A stretch of 64,000 bases of DNA from Campylobacter sp. RM10537. Its GTDB lineage: Bacteria > Campylobacterota > Campylobacteria > Campylobacterales > Campylobacteraceae. The translations under genes were made by a program, and so were the position numbers. The first letter of the stretch is position 1, and every line of letters starts with the position of its first letter. The stretch is from assembly GCF_022369435.1 (NCBI RefSeq), contig NZ_CP059597.1, positions 744,001-808,000 on the forward strand, read 5' to 3'. This document shows positions 20,109 to 32,852 of the stretch, piece after piece. Under the pieces are notes generated by a model. That model was not told the origin of the DNA. It made no database searches and saw nothing but the letters and a program-made list of their open reading frames with translations.

Positions 20109-20435
20109 TTATAACTCACATTTTCTTATATCAATAATTAAATTATCTTTTTTTGAAACAAAACTTTGTGTGCCACTTTCGTAATTAAAAAATTTATTCG
20201 AAACATTTCCCTCTTTACAAACAATATTTTCACCATGATTGAATTTTTCAATTAAAAATACTACTTTACTATCTTGTTTTAAATTTTTGTGCTCAAACCA
20301 TACTGCAAAAACTATCAAAAATATAAAGAAAAAAAGATAAATCAATTTAAACTTTAAGCTTGATTTTTTATTAAGAGTAAAAATAAAAAAAAGAAACAAT
20401 AAAAAAATAAGAAAATATAAAAAAAATTTAATCAT
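20109..20435 (-). CDS. Small membrane protein, unknown function
   Basis: This 108-residue protein has two hydrophobic segments at the N-terminus (about residues 3-20 and 29-47). The hydrophilic C-terminal half contains two cysteines (near residues 73 and 106) and probably faces the periplasm. The start overlaps the end of murC by 8 bases, so it is translationally coupled to murC. No family was recognised. The same position is filled by Cj1053c in C. jejuni. Confidence 0.75.
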   Translation of the reverse strand: MIKFFLYFLIFLLFLFFIFTLNKKSSLKFKLIYLFFFIFLIVFAVWFEHKNLKQDSKVVFLIEKFNHGENIVCKEGNVSNKFFNYESGTQSFVSKKDNLIIDIRKCEL

Positions 20436-21723
20436 TCATTTGCCTTAATTTATTGCTGATATCCCCCGCTCCAAATCCTATAATAAGACCTTTATCAAAA
20501 ACTCTTCCTTTATCGCTAACCAAAAATTTACCCTCTCTTTTTATATCTTCTACAAATAAAGCATTTGGAAAGTATTTTTTTAAATCAATTTCAATTTTTT
20601 CTTCTCCTGCGGCATAAACTGGTAAAATTATAAGCTCATCAATCCCATCAAAAGCATACACAAAATCTTGTAAATTTGCCAACAAACGCGTATAACGATG
20701 AGGCTCAAAAATAGCTGTGATCTTAGTATATCCACTAAGTCTAGCATACTCTTTGGCTGCTTTTAAAGTCGCTTTGATCTCGGTAGGATGATGACCATAA
20801 TCATCAATTAAAGCTAAACTTTCATCTGCGTATAAAATATCAAATCTTTTTTTAATACCTTGATAATTTTTAAGTCTAGTTTTAATAGTTTGTATATCTA
20901 AAAAATTTAGAGCTGCTAAAATAGCCAAAGAAGCATCAATGGCTAAATGATACCCCATACCCAAAATATCAAAACTTCCAAAATCTTTAAGCTCAAAACT
21001 CATTTTAGGTTTGAAATTTTCTATTTTCATGGTGCAATTTTTAATATCTTTACTAGGATAAAGACGCAAAGCATCTGCTTTAAAATCTTTCAAAAAATCA
21101 TCTTCTACATTAATAACACGAATTTTTGCCATATCAAGAAATTGTGTATAAGCTTGATGTAATTTTGAAACTTTATTTTCATAATGATCCAAATGCTCCG
21201 CTTCAGCATTGGTAACAATAGCTAAATAAGGATTAGAATTTAAAAAAGAACTGTCACTTTCATCTGCTTCAAAAATAAGATTTTCACTTTCTTTATAAAT
21301 CATATTAGAGCCAAATTCTTTTAAAATAGCACCTATAATAACTGAAGCATCGTCAAATAAAGAAGCTAAAATACTTGATGTGGTGCTCTTTCCGTGCGCA
21401 CCAGCAACCGCAAAAACACGCTTATCTTGCAAAATGAGCGGTAAAGCTTCTTTTCTTGAAAGACATTTTATACCTAAAGATTTAGCATATTTAAATTCAG
21501 GATTTTCTTCCTTTATAGCCGCTGAATAAATAACTAAATCTTTATTTAAAACATTATCTTGATGATGGGGAATAAAGATCTTAACACCCTCTTTTTCAAG
21601 CTTCTTAGTAATCTTACTTTCCTTAAGATCACTCCCGCTAATCTCGCAACCCTTTTCCTTTAAAAATCTCGCTAGTGCAGAAATTCCTATACCGCCTATA
21701 CCAATAAAATGAATTTTTTGCAT
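20428..21723 (-). CDS. murC: MurC, UDP-N-acetylmuramate--L-alanine ligase
   Basis: MurC is a Mur ligase of 431 residues that adds the first amino acid of the peptidoglycan stem in the cytoplasm. It has the N-terminal HFIGIGGIGISALA UDP-binding loop, the ATP loop VAGAHGKSTTSS near residue 110, EADESDSSF near 152 and DDYGHHPTEI near 292. It heads the murC-small protein-mutS2 unit. A TAAAAT -10 lies 30 bases upstream. Confidence 0.95.
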   Translation of the reverse strand: MQKIHFIGIGGIGISALARFLKEKGCEISGSDLKESKITKKLEKEGVKIFIPHHQDNVLNKDLVIYSAAIKEENPEFKYAKSLGIKCLSRKEALPLILQDKRVFAVAGAHGKSTTSSILASLFDDASVIIGAILKEFGSNMIYKESENLIFEADESDSSFLNSNPYLAIVTNAEAEHLDHYENKVSKLHQAYTQFLDMAKIRVINVEDDFLKDFKADALRLYPSKDIKNCTMKIENFKPKMSFELKDFGSFDILGMGYHLAIDASLAILAALNFLDIQTIKTRLKNYQGIKKRFDILYADESLALIDDYGHHPTEIKATLKAAKEYARLSGYTKITAIFEPHRYTRLLANLQDFVYAFDGIDELIILPVYAAGEEKIEIDLKKYFPNALFVEDIKREGKFLVSDKGRVFDKGLIIGFGAGDISNKLRQMND

Positions 21724-21752
21724 ATTTTAAGCCCTTATTTTAAAAAGCCTAA

Positions 21753-21758
21753 ATTTTA
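21753..21758 (-). promoter_or_regulatory. -10 element (TAAAAT) for murC
   Basis: On the minus strand TAAAAT lies 30 bases before the murC start in a T-rich spacer. It fits the relaxed Campylobacter sigma-70 -10. Confidence 0.4.
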
Positions 21759-21819
21759 ACACTTTTTTACTAAAAAGAAAATATAAAACCCTATTTTGCT
21801 ATACTCAAACGTTAAATTA

Positions 21820-21907
21820 ATTGATAAAAATTTAATTTTTAAGAAGCAGATTAAGCAAATCTTGTGAGATATTTTCTAGCTTAGATAAAGATTTTATTTT
21901 TATCAAT
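21820..21907. repeat. 12-bp inverted repeat in the murC upstream spacer
   Basis: ATTGATAAAAAT at 21820-21831 and its perfect complement at 21896-21907 enclose 64 bases. A weaker 7-bp pair (AAGCAGA / TCTGCTT) lies at 21844-21850 and 21950-21956. The arms could form a long stem in RNA or mark a deletion scar. The low sequence complexity makes chance pairing possible. Confidence 0.4.
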
Positions 21908-21949
21908 ATCTAAATGTTTGAATAATTTTAATATTTTTTCAAAAGTCAT
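21832..21949 (-). pseudogene. Possible decayed short coding remnant between murC and the nitrilase-like gene
   Basis: On the minus strand an ATG at 21949 opens MTFEKILKLFKHLDIDKN and stops early. A neighbouring frame then reads KSLSKLENISQDLLNLLLKN to a stop at 21832. Shifting one base in the A-rich stretch near 21896 would join both into a plausible helical peptide of about 38 residues. This may be a remnant of a gene lost from this spacer; in NCTC 11168 a sulfatase-type membrane protein gene sits here, as I recall. The rest of 21724-22017 shows only AT-rich spacer and an inverted repeat. Confidence 0.3.
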
Positions 21950-22017
21950 TCTGCTTTATTAATAACAAAAATGATCGCAAATACATAAAAATCAATATTT
22001 TATGAATCATGTATTTA

Positions 22018-22789
22018 TTATCCTTCAAAACCTTTTATCATCTTATCAAAACACCAAAGTTTTCTCGCTTCATCTGATTTTGTAGGCTCTACAATCAACA
22101 TTTCCTCTTCATTGCCAAGTCTTTCTTGAATTTCACCAAAAGCATCGATAAACATAGTATCGCCGTAAAAATTCCATTCTTCTTTAAGTTTTCCTATACG
22201 ATTAACTCTTAAAATGCTAGTTGAATTTAAAAAAGCTCTCATTTTTAAAAGCTCTTCCCATCTTTTTTTGCTTTCAAAAGTTGAAGCGGTGGGAATAATA
22301 ACCAAATCAATCTTTTTTTGCATGATCATTTTCCAAAAACCATCAAAATGAGCTTCAAATCCAAAAAGTAAAGCACATTTTAATCCAGCATAAGAAAAAG
22401 TAAAAAGTTTATATTTGTCGCATTTATTATTAAAAAAACTTTTCTCATTCCAATGATTATAAGGCATCAAAATTTGTTGCTCATAGCTTTTTACTCCACT
22501 AGGAGAGACTTTTAAACAAAGTTTTTTATAGCCTTTACTCTCAACATTGACAAAAGGAGCTATGATTTCTAATTCATATTTTTTTGAAAGGCGTATTAAG
22601 CTTTCTTTTTTAGCTTCACTTTGCTCTTTTATCATAGATTTTGGCATAGAAAGTAATTCAGTAAAAAAACTATTGATAACATATTCTCCCAAAATAACAA
22701 GATTTGCTCCGCTATCTTTTGAAGCTTTTAAATAATAATCCAACCTTGACTCACTTAAAGCTAAAGTAGGAAATTGCAAGGCTGAAATT

Positions 22790-22797
<8 letters not shown>
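22018..22797 (-). CDS. Nitrilase-superfamily (carbon-nitrogen hydrolase) protein, catalytic residues replaced
   Basis: This 259-residue protein has the overall nitrilase fold signals: the LGEYVIN strand with a Glu (near residue 38), a central [12 protein letters not shown] loop, the second-half [11 protein letters not shown] motif, and [16 protein letters not shown]. The usual Glu-Lys-Cys triad is not intact. Lys of the yrKihL motif is Gln, and the Cys of the ICyDlrFP motif aligns with Gly in LLFGFEAHF. It may be a non-catalytic relative or act by another route. It overlaps xseB by 8 bases and is the last gene of the ileS-gatA-guaB unit. Confidence 0.75.
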
Positions 22798-25777
<2,980 letters not shown>

Positions 25778-25781
<4 letters not shown>

Positions 25782-25900
25782 TTTCTTTCCTTATATTTTT
25801 TTGCATATTTTTTAATCAAAACAACCGATATGCCACAAAAAAAAGCAATTATAAAAATAGTTGCAATTACTACACTATTTGAAATAGGATTTTCAAACAT
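25778..25900 (-). CDS. Small single-span membrane protein (40 residues)
   Basis: This gene encodes [20 protein letters not shown] and onward to a basic tail ([11 protein letters not shown]). One hydrophobic segment of about 20 residues fits an inner-membrane anchor with the tail in the cytoplasm. The start overlaps the end of ileS by 8 bases and the stop overlaps gatA by 4, which supports real translation. C. jejuni has a small gene in the same place (Cj1060c, from memory). Function is unknown. Confidence 0.7.
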
Positions 25901-28649
25901 TTTTTAAAACCTCACCACAACGCACACAAAGTTTTTCTTCTTTTAAACTTTCTAATTTCCAACATCTAGGACATTTATGCAACATAGCTTTTATGATTTT
26001 AAATTTTTCACCCTCAATTTCAAATTCACACAAAATTTCACCAGAACTATCTTTAAAATCACTTACCATAAACCAATCATTTAATTCATCTTTAGGTATA
26101 AATTCAAAACGCTTAGAATCTGTGATAAGATTGAGTTCTAAAGTTGATTTTATCGATTTGTCCTTTTTAAGTGCATCAATTTTTTCAAAAAATTTCTCAC
26201 GCACGTTGAGTAAAAATTTATCATCTATATTAAAATCATATTCGAATTTTTCTTTCAAACTAAGATCAAAAACATCAGTAATATTATCTTTAATCAAATC
26301 ATTAGCATGTTCTAAAGCCTCATCAACGCTATAAGTTAAAGTTGGAGCAAGTAAATTTAAAAGTTCTTTAGTGATTAGAGCCATAGCCACTTGAGCTGAT
26401 TTTCTGCGATCGCTATTTTTAGCATCGCAATACAATCTATCTTTACTAATATCAAGATAAATTCCACTTAGGTCTGCACTTAAAAAATTTAAAAGTAAAT
26501 TAAAACCTTTAGCAAACTCATAGGCTAAAAAATTCTCTTTAACATTTTTAAAAACATGGGTTGCACGTGTAAGTATCCACTTATCTATAAAACTAAAATC
26601 ATTGATTTCTAAATTTTGCAAATCATTAATATTTGCAAGTAAAAATCTTATAGTATTTCTTATCTTGCGATATTGTTCGCTTACTTGTTTTAAAATATTA
26701 TCAGAGATCTTTAAATCACTTGAATAATCACTTAAAAGTATCCAAAGTCTTAAAATTTCAACTCCATAAGTTTTAGCTACATATTCAGGTGCTATAACAT
26801 TACCCTTAGACTTAGACATTTTTTGTCCTTTTTCGTCCGTAGTAAATCCATGAGTTAAAATGTTTTCATAAGGAGCCATTTGTTTAACAGCAGTTCCAAT
26901 AAGTAAAGAGCTTTGAAACCAACCTCTATGCTGATCACTTCCTTCTAAATACATGTTAGCTCTTTTTTCTCCAGCATCGTAAATTCCACTATTTAAAACT
27001 GCATTCCATGTGCTTCCACTATCAAACCAAACATCTAAAATATCATAAACTTTCTCTAAATTTTCTGGATTATATTTTGAATTTTCAGGAATTAAATCTT
27101 TGATTTCAAATTCCCACCATGCATCAGCCCCATGTTTTTCGAAAATATTTGCTATAAAATCAAAAAGTTCAGTATCAAAAATCACTTCTTTGGTTGTTTT
27201 ATCTCTAAAAAAAGCTATAGGAGTTCCCCAATCCCTTTGACGCGAAATACACCAATCGGGACGGTTTTCGACCATAGAACCAATTCTTTTTATACCACTT
27301 TGTGGATAGAATTTCGTTTTTAAAATTTGTTCTTTGGCGCATTCTCTTAAAGTTTTACCTTCTAAAAGTGCTTCATCCATTAAAATAAACCATTGTTTGG
27401 TTGCTCTATAAATTACAGGCTTGTGAGTTCTCCAACAAAATGGATAAGAATGTATAAATTTAGAAGAATGCAATAAAGATTTACCTAAAAGCTCTAAAAT
27501 CCTTTCATTGGCTTTAAAAATATGAAGTCCTATAAATTCATTTAATAAATTCTCTGGTAAAAGTTTTTTAATCCTTAAGGTTTCATCATAACACCCACCA
27601 TCATCCACAGGCATTAAAACTTCAATATCATATTTTAAACAAGCATAATAATCATCCTCACCATGACCTGGGGCAGTATGGACAAGTCCGCTCCCACCAT
27701 CCATTAAAACATGCTCACCCATAATCAAAGTAGACTTTCTAAAATTTAAAGGATTAATTGCTTCTAATTTTTCAAATTCTTTAGCATTAAGCTCTTTTTC
27801 TATCTCTCCTTTTGTTAAACCCTTCTCTATCATGCTTTTAAGAAGAGCACTTGCAAAAATAAAACCCTCTTTGGTGATAACATAATTTTCATTAGGATTT
27901 AAAGCAATAGCTTGATTAGCCACCAAAGTCCAAGGTGTAGTTGTCCAAATAACTGCACTAGCTTTTGAAACTCCTAATTTTTTGCAAGCATTTTCATCTA
28001 AATCAAAAGATACAAATATAGAATAATCTTCCTTATCTTCATATTCTACCTCAGCTTCAGCTAAAGCTGATTTTGCAGCCCAACTCCAAAAAACAGGTTT
28101 GGAACGCTCACAAAGCAATCCTTTTTGGGCAATTTCACATAAAGTTCTATAAATAGCGGCCTCAAATTCAAATTTCATTGTAAGATAAGGCTTATCCCAG
28201 TCGGCTATAATACCAAGTTTTTTAAATTCTTCTCTTTGGATATTAACAAATTCATCAGCATGTTTTCTACAAAATTCTCGTATCTCTTTTTTGCTTAAAT
28301 TTTTCTTCTTTTCACCAAGTTTAATTTCAACCTGTTGCTCTATAGGTAGACCATGACAATCCCAGCCTGGAGTAAAGCGAATTTTTTTTCCATTAAAATA
28401 ATGCAATTTAATAATCGTTTCTTTTAAAATTTTATTTAAAGCATGACCAATATGAATATGACCATTGGCATAAGGAGGGCCATCATGTAAAGTAAAAGTA
28501 TCATGAGCATCTTTACGATTTTGTTTCATTTTTTCATAGGCATAATTTTCATTAAACCATTTTTCAAATCTTTTGGGTTCAAATTCGGCCAAATTAGCAC
28601 GCATCGAAAAAGTAGTATTTGGTAAAAGCAAGGTATCTTTGTAATCCAT
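25893..28649 (-). CDS. ileS: IleS, isoleucyl-tRNA synthetase
   Basis: This is a class I synthetase of 918 residues. The HIGH motif is in [14 protein letters not shown] (near residue 60), KMSKSKGN near 600, and the editing domain lies between them. A C-terminal zinc ribbon (CPRCW ... CVRCG) is present, as in bacterial type IleRS. It heads the operon that runs on to gatA, guaB, xseB and the nitrilase-like gene. A TATAAA -10 lies about 20 bases upstream on the minus strand (28668-28673). Confidence 0.97.
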   Translation of the reverse strand: MDYKDTLLLPNTTFSMRANLAEFEPKRFEKWFNENYAYEKMKQNRKDAHDTFTLHDGPPYANGHIHIGHALNKILKETIIKLHYFNGKKIRFTPGWDCHGLPIEQQVEIKLGEKKKNLSKKEIREFCRKHADEFVNIQREEFKKLGIIADWDKPYLTMKFEFEAAIYRTLCEIAQKGLLCERSKPVFWSWAAKSALAEAEVEYEDKEDYSIFVSFDLDENACKKLGVSKASAVIWTTTPWTLVANQAIALNPNENYVITKEGFIFASALLKSMIEKGLTKGEIEKELNAKEFEKLEAINPLNFRKSTLIMGEHVLMDGGSGLVHTAPGHGEDDYYACLKYDIEVLMPVDDGGCYDETLRIKKLLPENLLNEFIGLHIFKANERILELLGKSLLHSSKFIHSYPFCWRTHKPVIYRATKQWFILMDEALLEGKTLRECAKEQILKTKFYPQSGIKRIGSMVENRPDWCISRQRDWGTPIAFFRDKTTKEVIFDTELFDFIANIFEKHGADAWWEFEIKDLIPENSKYNPENLEKVYDILDVWFDSGSTWNAVLNSGIYDAGEKRANMYLEGSDQHRGWFQSSLLIGTAVKQMAPYENILTHGFTTDEKGQKMSKSKGNVIAPEYVAKTYGVEILRLWILLSDYSSDLKISDNILKQVSEQYRKIRNTIRFLLANINDLQNLEINDFSFIDKWILTRATHVFKNVKENFLAYEFAKGFNLLLNFLSADLSGIYLDISKDRLYCDAKNSDRRKSAQVAMALITKELLNLLAPTLTYSVDEALEHANDLIKDNITDVFDLSLKEKFEYDFNIDDKFLLNVREKFFEKIDALKKDKSIKSTLELNLITDSKRFEFIPKDELNDWFMVSDFKDSSGEILCEFEIEGEKFKIIKAMLHKCPRCWKLESLKEEKLCVRCGEVLKNV

Positions 28650-28709
28650 TATTTTCCACCTAAATTTTTTATAATCTCAAATTTTACTAAAATTAGTTTA
28701 AAATTTAGC

Positions 28710-28715
28710 TATAAT
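28710..28715 (+). promoter_or_regulatory. -10 element (TATAAT) for the CinA-family gene
   Basis: A perfect TATAAT preceded by GC lies 21 bases before the start codon, back to back with the ileS promoter region. Confidence 0.55.
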
Positions 28716-28736
28716 TACACAAAAAAGGGAAATTTT

Positions 28737-29825
28737 ATGAAGCATTTACTTTTTCTTATTGGCGATGAATTAGCGATGAATGATGATTATAAGGATTATA
28801 TTTATCGAACATATGAGAAAAAATTTAAAGAAATTTGCGAAATTCGCTTTCAAAATAAAACCGATAAAGAATTGCCTTTTTTGCTAGAAAAACTTCTCTT
28901 AGAATACGATTTTATAACCCTTTTTACCACATCTAATCATTATGCAACCATAGCTAAAATTCTTGCAACACTTAACGAAGATGCTTTAGTTTTAAAAGAA
29001 GATAATTTGGTTCCTGATAAAGCATATTTCTCCAAAGATAGTTTTGTATGTGATTTTATCCATTCAAAAATCAATGTTATCAAAACTACAATAGGTAATA
29101 AACTTCCAGAACTACTTGGAAATATACAACCTAATTTTACCTATTTTTGTCTTTTTGGAATTGATGATGAAAGTGCTGTTGTATTGCTTGATGCATTAAC
29201 AAAATCCTATGAAGTTAAAATCAAAACAAGTAAAATACTTGATAATCTTACATTGATTAAAGCTACTTGCCCCAATTTTGGAAAATTAGATGGATTTTTA
29301 ACTAGTATTAAAAATCTTTTTGGACAAAAAGTGTTTTTAGGGAAAAATCCTTTAGAATTTATTATTTCAAAGCTTTTAGAAAAAAAAATAAAAATTTCTT
29401 TTGCTGAAAGTTGCACGGGTGGACTTTGTGCAAGTACGCTAACCAAATTCGATGGAGCGAGTCAGATTTTTGAAGGATCAATTGTAAGCTATTCTAATCG
29501 CTTAAAACATGAGTGGCTAGGTATTGCTGAAGAAAATTTGCAAAATGGAAGAGAATATAGCGAACGCTGTATATATTTTATGCTAAAAGGAATTTTTAAA
29601 ACAGCAAAACCTGATTTTGCCTTAGCTATTAGCGGAGTAACTGGAAGAAATGATGAAGGCTTAATAAAATCAGGTACTGTATATATAGGAGCAATGTTTA
29701 AAGATGGAACTTTTGTTCAAGAAATTCTTCATTTAGACGGAGATAGAGAATTGATGCAAAAACAAGCTATGATGGCAACTTTTTGTTTATTATTAAAACT
29801 CAAACCAGAAATTTTTGAATTTTAA
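28737..29825 (+). CDS. CinA-family protein (nicotinamide-nucleotide amidase domain)
   Basis: This is a 362-residue protein. The C-terminal 165 residues are a CinA/PncC domain, with FAESCTGGLCASTLTKFDGAS near residue 222, SYSNRLKHEWLGI and ISGVTGRNDEG. These bind and deamidate NMN in active members. The N-terminal half resembles a diverged molybdopterin-binding (COG1058) domain and lacks its clear motifs. It is the counterpart of Cj1062. It is transcribed alone, divergent from ileS. Confidence 0.82.
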   Translation: MKHLLFLIGDELAMNDDYKDYIYRTYEKKFKEICEIRFQNKTDKELPFLLEKLLLEYDFITLFTTSNHYATIAKILATLNEDALVLKEDNLVPDKAYFSKDSFVCDFIHSKINVIKTTIGNKLPELLGNIQPNFTYFCLFGIDDESAVVLLDALTKSYEVKIKTSKILDNLTLIKATCPNFGKLDGFLTSIKNLFGQKVFLGKNPLEFIISKLLEKKIKISFAESCTGGLCASTLTKFDGASQIFEGSIVSYSNRLKHEWLGIAEENLQNGREYSERCIYFMLKGIFKTAKPDFALAISGVTGRNDEGLIKSGTVYIGAMFKDGTFVQEILHLDGDRELMQKQAMMATFCLLLKLKPEIFEF

Positions 29826-29853
29826 TTTTATAAATGATTAAACTTTTATGACC

Positions 29854-29859
29854 TATAAT
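29854..29859 (+). promoter_or_regulatory. -10 element (TATAAT) for the nitroreductase pair
   Basis: TATAAT lies 33 bases before the first nitroreductase start, in the spacer after the CinA-family gene. Confidence 0.5.
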
Positions 29860-29892
29860 TAATTTAGCTTAAATTACATTAAGGAATTAATT

Positions 29893-30513
29893 ATGAATTT
29901 TAAAGATCTTATCTCAAAACGTCACGCTTGTAAATTATTTAGCGATAAAAAAATCAATACAAATGATTTAAATTTTATTTTAGAAAGTGGGATTTTAGCT
30001 CCTAGCTCTTATGGTTTTGAACCTTGGAAATTTATTGTTTTTGAAAAGCAAGAGGATAATTTAAATCTTTCTAAATTATGTTTTAATCAACAAAATGTTG
30101 CCACTGCGAGTCATAATATAGTTATATTAGCAAGAAAAGATTTGCAAAGCAAGGATGCATTTGCTCAAAAACAAGTACATCGTTTTGCTGATTCTGATGA
30201 AGAAAAATTTCAAAAAATTTTACAAATTTATACGCAAAAAACCAATATGATGGATGATAAGCAACTTTATCATTACGCTCAACTTCAATGCTATCTTGCA
30301 ATGATGCAAATGTCTTTAGCCGCTATAAGTCTAGGGATCGATTCTTGCATGATAGGAGGTTTTGACAAAGAAAAAATGGATCAATTTCTAAAATTAAAAT
30401 ATCCTTTTGAAACAGCTGTTATATTAGCTCTTGGATATAGAGCACAAGAACCAAAACATACAACCAAACGTTTAAAATTTGATGAAGTTGTTGAATTTTA
30501 TAAGGAAAAATAA
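29893..30513 (+). CDS. Nitroreductase-family protein, first of a tandem pair
   Basis: This 206-residue FMN-dependent oxidoreductase has an ISKRHACKLFSD start, the ESGILAPSSYGFEPWKF motif near residue 32, an IGGFDKEKMDQFL segment near 155, and LALGYRAQE near the end. These are the flavin-binding positions of the NfsB/FRase type. It is intact here. The ribosome site is AAGGAA, and only one base separates it from rdxA. In NCTC 11168 I recall the gene at this place as damaged, so an intact copy may matter for nitroaromatic or quinone reduction. Confidence 0.85.
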   Translation: MNFKDLISKRHACKLFSDKKINTNDLNFILESGILAPSSYGFEPWKFIVFEKQEDNLNLSKLCFNQQNVATASHNIVILARKDLQSKDAFAQKQVHRFADSDEEKFQKILQIYTQKTNMMDDKQLYHYAQLQCYLAMMQMSLAAISLGIDSCMIGGFDKEKMDQFLKLKYPFETAVILALGYRAQEPKHTTKRLKFDEVVEFYKEK

Positions 30514-30514
30514 A

Positions 30515-31117
30515 ATGGATAAATTAGATCTTTTTAAATTTAGATATTCTTGTAGAAATTTTAAAAATGAAAAATTAAATCCACAAGATCTAAGAAATAT
30601 ATTAGAAATTGCTAGATTAAGCCCTAGTTCTTTAGGTTTAGAACCTTGGAAATTTGTAGTTGTGCAAGATGAAAAGAAAAAAGAAGAATTATCAGAGATT
30701 TGCAATCATCAACCTCATGTTAAAAATTGTTCTGCTTTAATTATTATTTTATCAAGACTTGATTTTTTAGATTACTTTGAAGAAAAATTAAGAAAAAGAG
30801 ATATGAGTGAAAAAGAAATTCAAAAGCGTTTAGATACCTATATGCCTTTTTTAAATTCTTTAAATCATGAGCAAAAAATTGCTTATGCTAGAGAACAAGC
30901 CCATATTGCTTTAGCAAGTATACTTTATAGCGCTACTGCTTTAAATATAGCTACTTGCCCAATAGGAGGTTTTGATAAAATTAAACTTGAATCCTACCTC
31001 AATCTCAATACTCAAAAAGAAATAGCAACTCTTATCGTAGCTATAGGCTACTCTAATGATAAAAGTTTGCCACAAAAGAATCGCTTTGATTTTGATGAAG
31101 TAGTTCAATTTTTATAA
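30515..31117 (+). CDS. rdxA: RdxA-like oxygen-insensitive nitroreductase
   Basis: This 200-residue nitroreductase has FRYSCRNFKNEK at the start, ILEIARLSPSSLGLEPWKFVV near residue 30 and CPIGGFDKIKLESYL near 150. RdxA reduces nitroimidazoles such as metronidazole, and its loss gives resistance in Helicobacter (family knowledge). The ATG at 30515 follows AAGGA and the stop of the upstream paralogue; an upstream in-frame ATG at 30479 lies within that gene and is rejected. A strong terminator follows. Confidence 0.88.
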   Translation: MDKLDLFKFRYSCRNFKNEKLNPQDLRNILEIARLSPSSLGLEPWKFVVVQDEKKKEELSEICNHQPHVKNCSALIIILSRLDFLDYFEEKLRKRDMSEKEIQKRLDTYMPFLNSLNHEQKIAYAREQAHIALASILYSATALNIATCPIGGFDKIKLESYLNLNTQKEIATLIVAIGYSNDKSLPQKNRFDFDEVVQFL

Positions 31118-31130
31118 TTAAAGCTAAAAT

Positions 31131-31155
31131 AAAAATAGAATACAATTCTATTTTT
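31131..31155 (+). terminator. Rho-independent terminator after rdxA
   Basis: A perfect 11-bp inverted repeat (AAAAATAGAAT / ATTCTATTTTT) with a 3-base loop starts 14 bases after the rdxA stop codon. The 3' arm ends in T5. The stem is AT-rich but long. Confidence 0.65.
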
Positions 31156-31178
31156 ACCGTTACTTTGCCAAAATTTTA

Positions 31179-31184
31179 TATAAT
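31179..31184 (+). promoter_or_regulatory. -10 element (TATAAT) for pgsA
   Basis: TATAAT lies 32 bases before the pgsA start codon, just after the rdxA terminator. This gives a clean unit boundary. Confidence 0.5.
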
Positions 31185-31215
31185 TTTTTAAATTTCACAG
31201 AATTTAAGGTTTTAT

Positions 31216-31752
31216 ATGAATTTGCCAAATATTTTAGCATTTTTAAGAATTATGTTAGCTCCTTTATTTTTTTTCTTGCTTACTCATTCTTTTAAAGAAG
31301 TTGATCAAAGCTGGATTAATTATTTTGCTGCTTTAACATTTTCTTTAGCAGCAATAAGTGATTTTTTCGATGGTTATATTGCAAGAACTTGGAATCAAAC
31401 AACAAAACTAGGAGGTATCTTAGATCCTTTGGCTGACAAAATGCTTATTTTAGCAGCTTTTTTAGGTTTATTAATGATAGGAAGAGCAAACGAATGGATT
31501 ATTTATCTTATACTCGTTCGTGAATTTTTTATCACAGGCTTTCGCGTAGTTATGGTTAGTGAAAATTTAAATGTTAATGCCTCATTTGCTGGAAAGCTAA
31601 AAACAACTTTTCAAATGATAGCTATAGGTTTTTTAACAATGCAGTGGGCAGGAGGACAAATTTTGCTTTATATTGCCTTTGTTTTAACACTTTACTCTGG
31701 TTTTGAATATGTTTTAAGCTATATGAAACAAAACAAAGGAAAATTACAATGA
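31216..31752 (+). CDS. pgsA: PgsA, CDP-diacylglycerol--glycerol-3-phosphate phosphatidyltransferase
   Basis: PgsA makes phosphatidylglycerophosphate, the precursor of PG and cardiolipin, in the inner membrane. It is 178 residues with about five hydrophobic spans. The CDP-alcohol phosphatidyltransferase motif D-G-x2-A-R-x8-G-x3-D-x3-D is complete in DGYIARTWNQTTKLGGILDP followed by LADK, near residues 50-73. It overlaps the next gene by 4 bases. Confidence 0.94.
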   Translation: MNLPNILAFLRIMLAPLFFFLLTHSFKEVDQSWINYFAALTFSLAAISDFFDGYIARTWNQTTKLGGILDPLADKMLILAAFLGLLMIGRANEWIIYLILVREFFITGFRVVMVSENLNVNASFAGKLKTTFQMIAIGFLTMQWAGGQILLYIAFVLTLYSGFEYVLSYMKQNKGKLQ

Positions 31753-32852
31753 AATCTTTATTTTTTTTAATTTTAATACTTATACTTGGATTTAAATTTT
31801 ATTCTATTGAATTTTTAGCAACAATTTTGGTCATTTCTTTTTTAATTTTTTTTCACGAGCTGGGTCATTTTTTAGCGGCAAAATCTTTAGGTGTTAAGGT
31901 AGAAATTTTTAGTATTGGTTTTGGAAAAAGTCTTTTAGAATTCAACTTTAAAAATACCATTTATCGCTTAAGCACTCTGCCTTTAGGAGGTTATGTAAAA
32001 CTTAAAGGACAAGATGATATGCGTCCAGGTTTTGAAAATTTAGATCCTGATAGTTATAGTATTTTACATCCTTTGAAGAAAATTTATATTTTACTTGCTG
32101 GACCTTTTTTTAATCTCTTTTTAGCTTTTATACTTTATATTGTTATAGGAAATTTAGGAATACAAAAATTATCAGCACAAATAGGTACTATCGCTCCAAA
32201 CTCTGCAGCACAAATAGCTGGAATGAAACCTGATGATATAATTTTATCTATCAATGGAATCAAAATTCAAAGCTTTGATGAAATTTCAAAACATCTAAAT
32301 TTACAACCTCTAAATATTGTAGTTGATAGAAATGGAGAAAAAATAAATTTCAATCTTACCCCAAAAATAGGACAAGGATATAATGATTTTGGTCAATTGG
32401 TTTCAAAGGCACAACTTGGAGTAAGTCCAAAAGGCACTGATATATTAGTTTTTCACACAGGATTGCAAAGTCTAAATTATGCTTTAGACGAAAGCATTAA
32501 AGCTTCAACGCTCATTATTAAAGGCATAATAAAACTTATTACTGGAGAAGTAGAAGCTAAAAACTTAGGTGGCATTATTACAATGGCTAATATCACTTCA
32601 AAAGCAGCACAAACAAGTTTTACAATCCTTTTACTTATAACTGCTTTAATTTCAATCAATCTAGGAATTTTAAATCTTTTACCTATTCCTATGCTTGATG
32701 GAGGACATATATTGTTTAATATTTATGAAATTATTTTTAGACGCAAAGTGTCCCAAAAAACCTTTGAATACCTAAGTTATGGAGGAATGGCTATACTTTT
32801 AAGCTTGATGCTTTTTGCTACTTTTAATGATATTTTAAGAGCTTTACAATGA
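31749..32852 (+). CDS. rseP: RseP-like site-2 intramembrane zinc metalloprotease (M50)
   Basis: This 367-residue polytopic protease has the HELGH zinc motif (near residue 37), a FxxGFG loop, one PDZ domain (about residues 130-200) and a C-terminal LNLLPIPMLDGGH motif (near 305) supplying the third metal ligand. RseP-type proteases cleave anti-sigma factors or leftover signal peptides. No anti-sigma partner lies nearby. It is coupled to pgsA and to the DUF535 gene by 4-base overlaps. The symbol is by family. Confidence 0.88.
   Translation: MKSLFFLILILILGFKFYSIEFLATILVISFLIFFHELGHFLAAKSLGVKVEIFSIGFGKSLLEFNFKNTIYRLSTLPLGGYVKLKGQDDMRPGFENLDPDSYSILHPLKKIYILLAGPFFNLFLAFILYIVIGNLGIQKLSAQIGTIAPNSAAQIAGMKPDDIILSINGIKIQSFDEISKHLNLQPLNIVVDRNGEKINFNLTPKIGQGYNDFGQLVSKAQLGVSPKGTDILVFHTGLQSLNYALDESIKASTLIIKGIIKLITGEVEAKNLGGIITMANITSKAAQTSFTILLLITALISINLGILNLLPIPMLDGGHILFNIYEIIFRRKVSQKTFEYLSYGGMAILLSLMLFATFNDILRALQ

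Noticed and set aside
30479-30514. Upstream start for rdxA
   Set aside because: It lies in the coding end of the first nitroreductase, whereas AAGGA sits correctly before the ATG at 30515.
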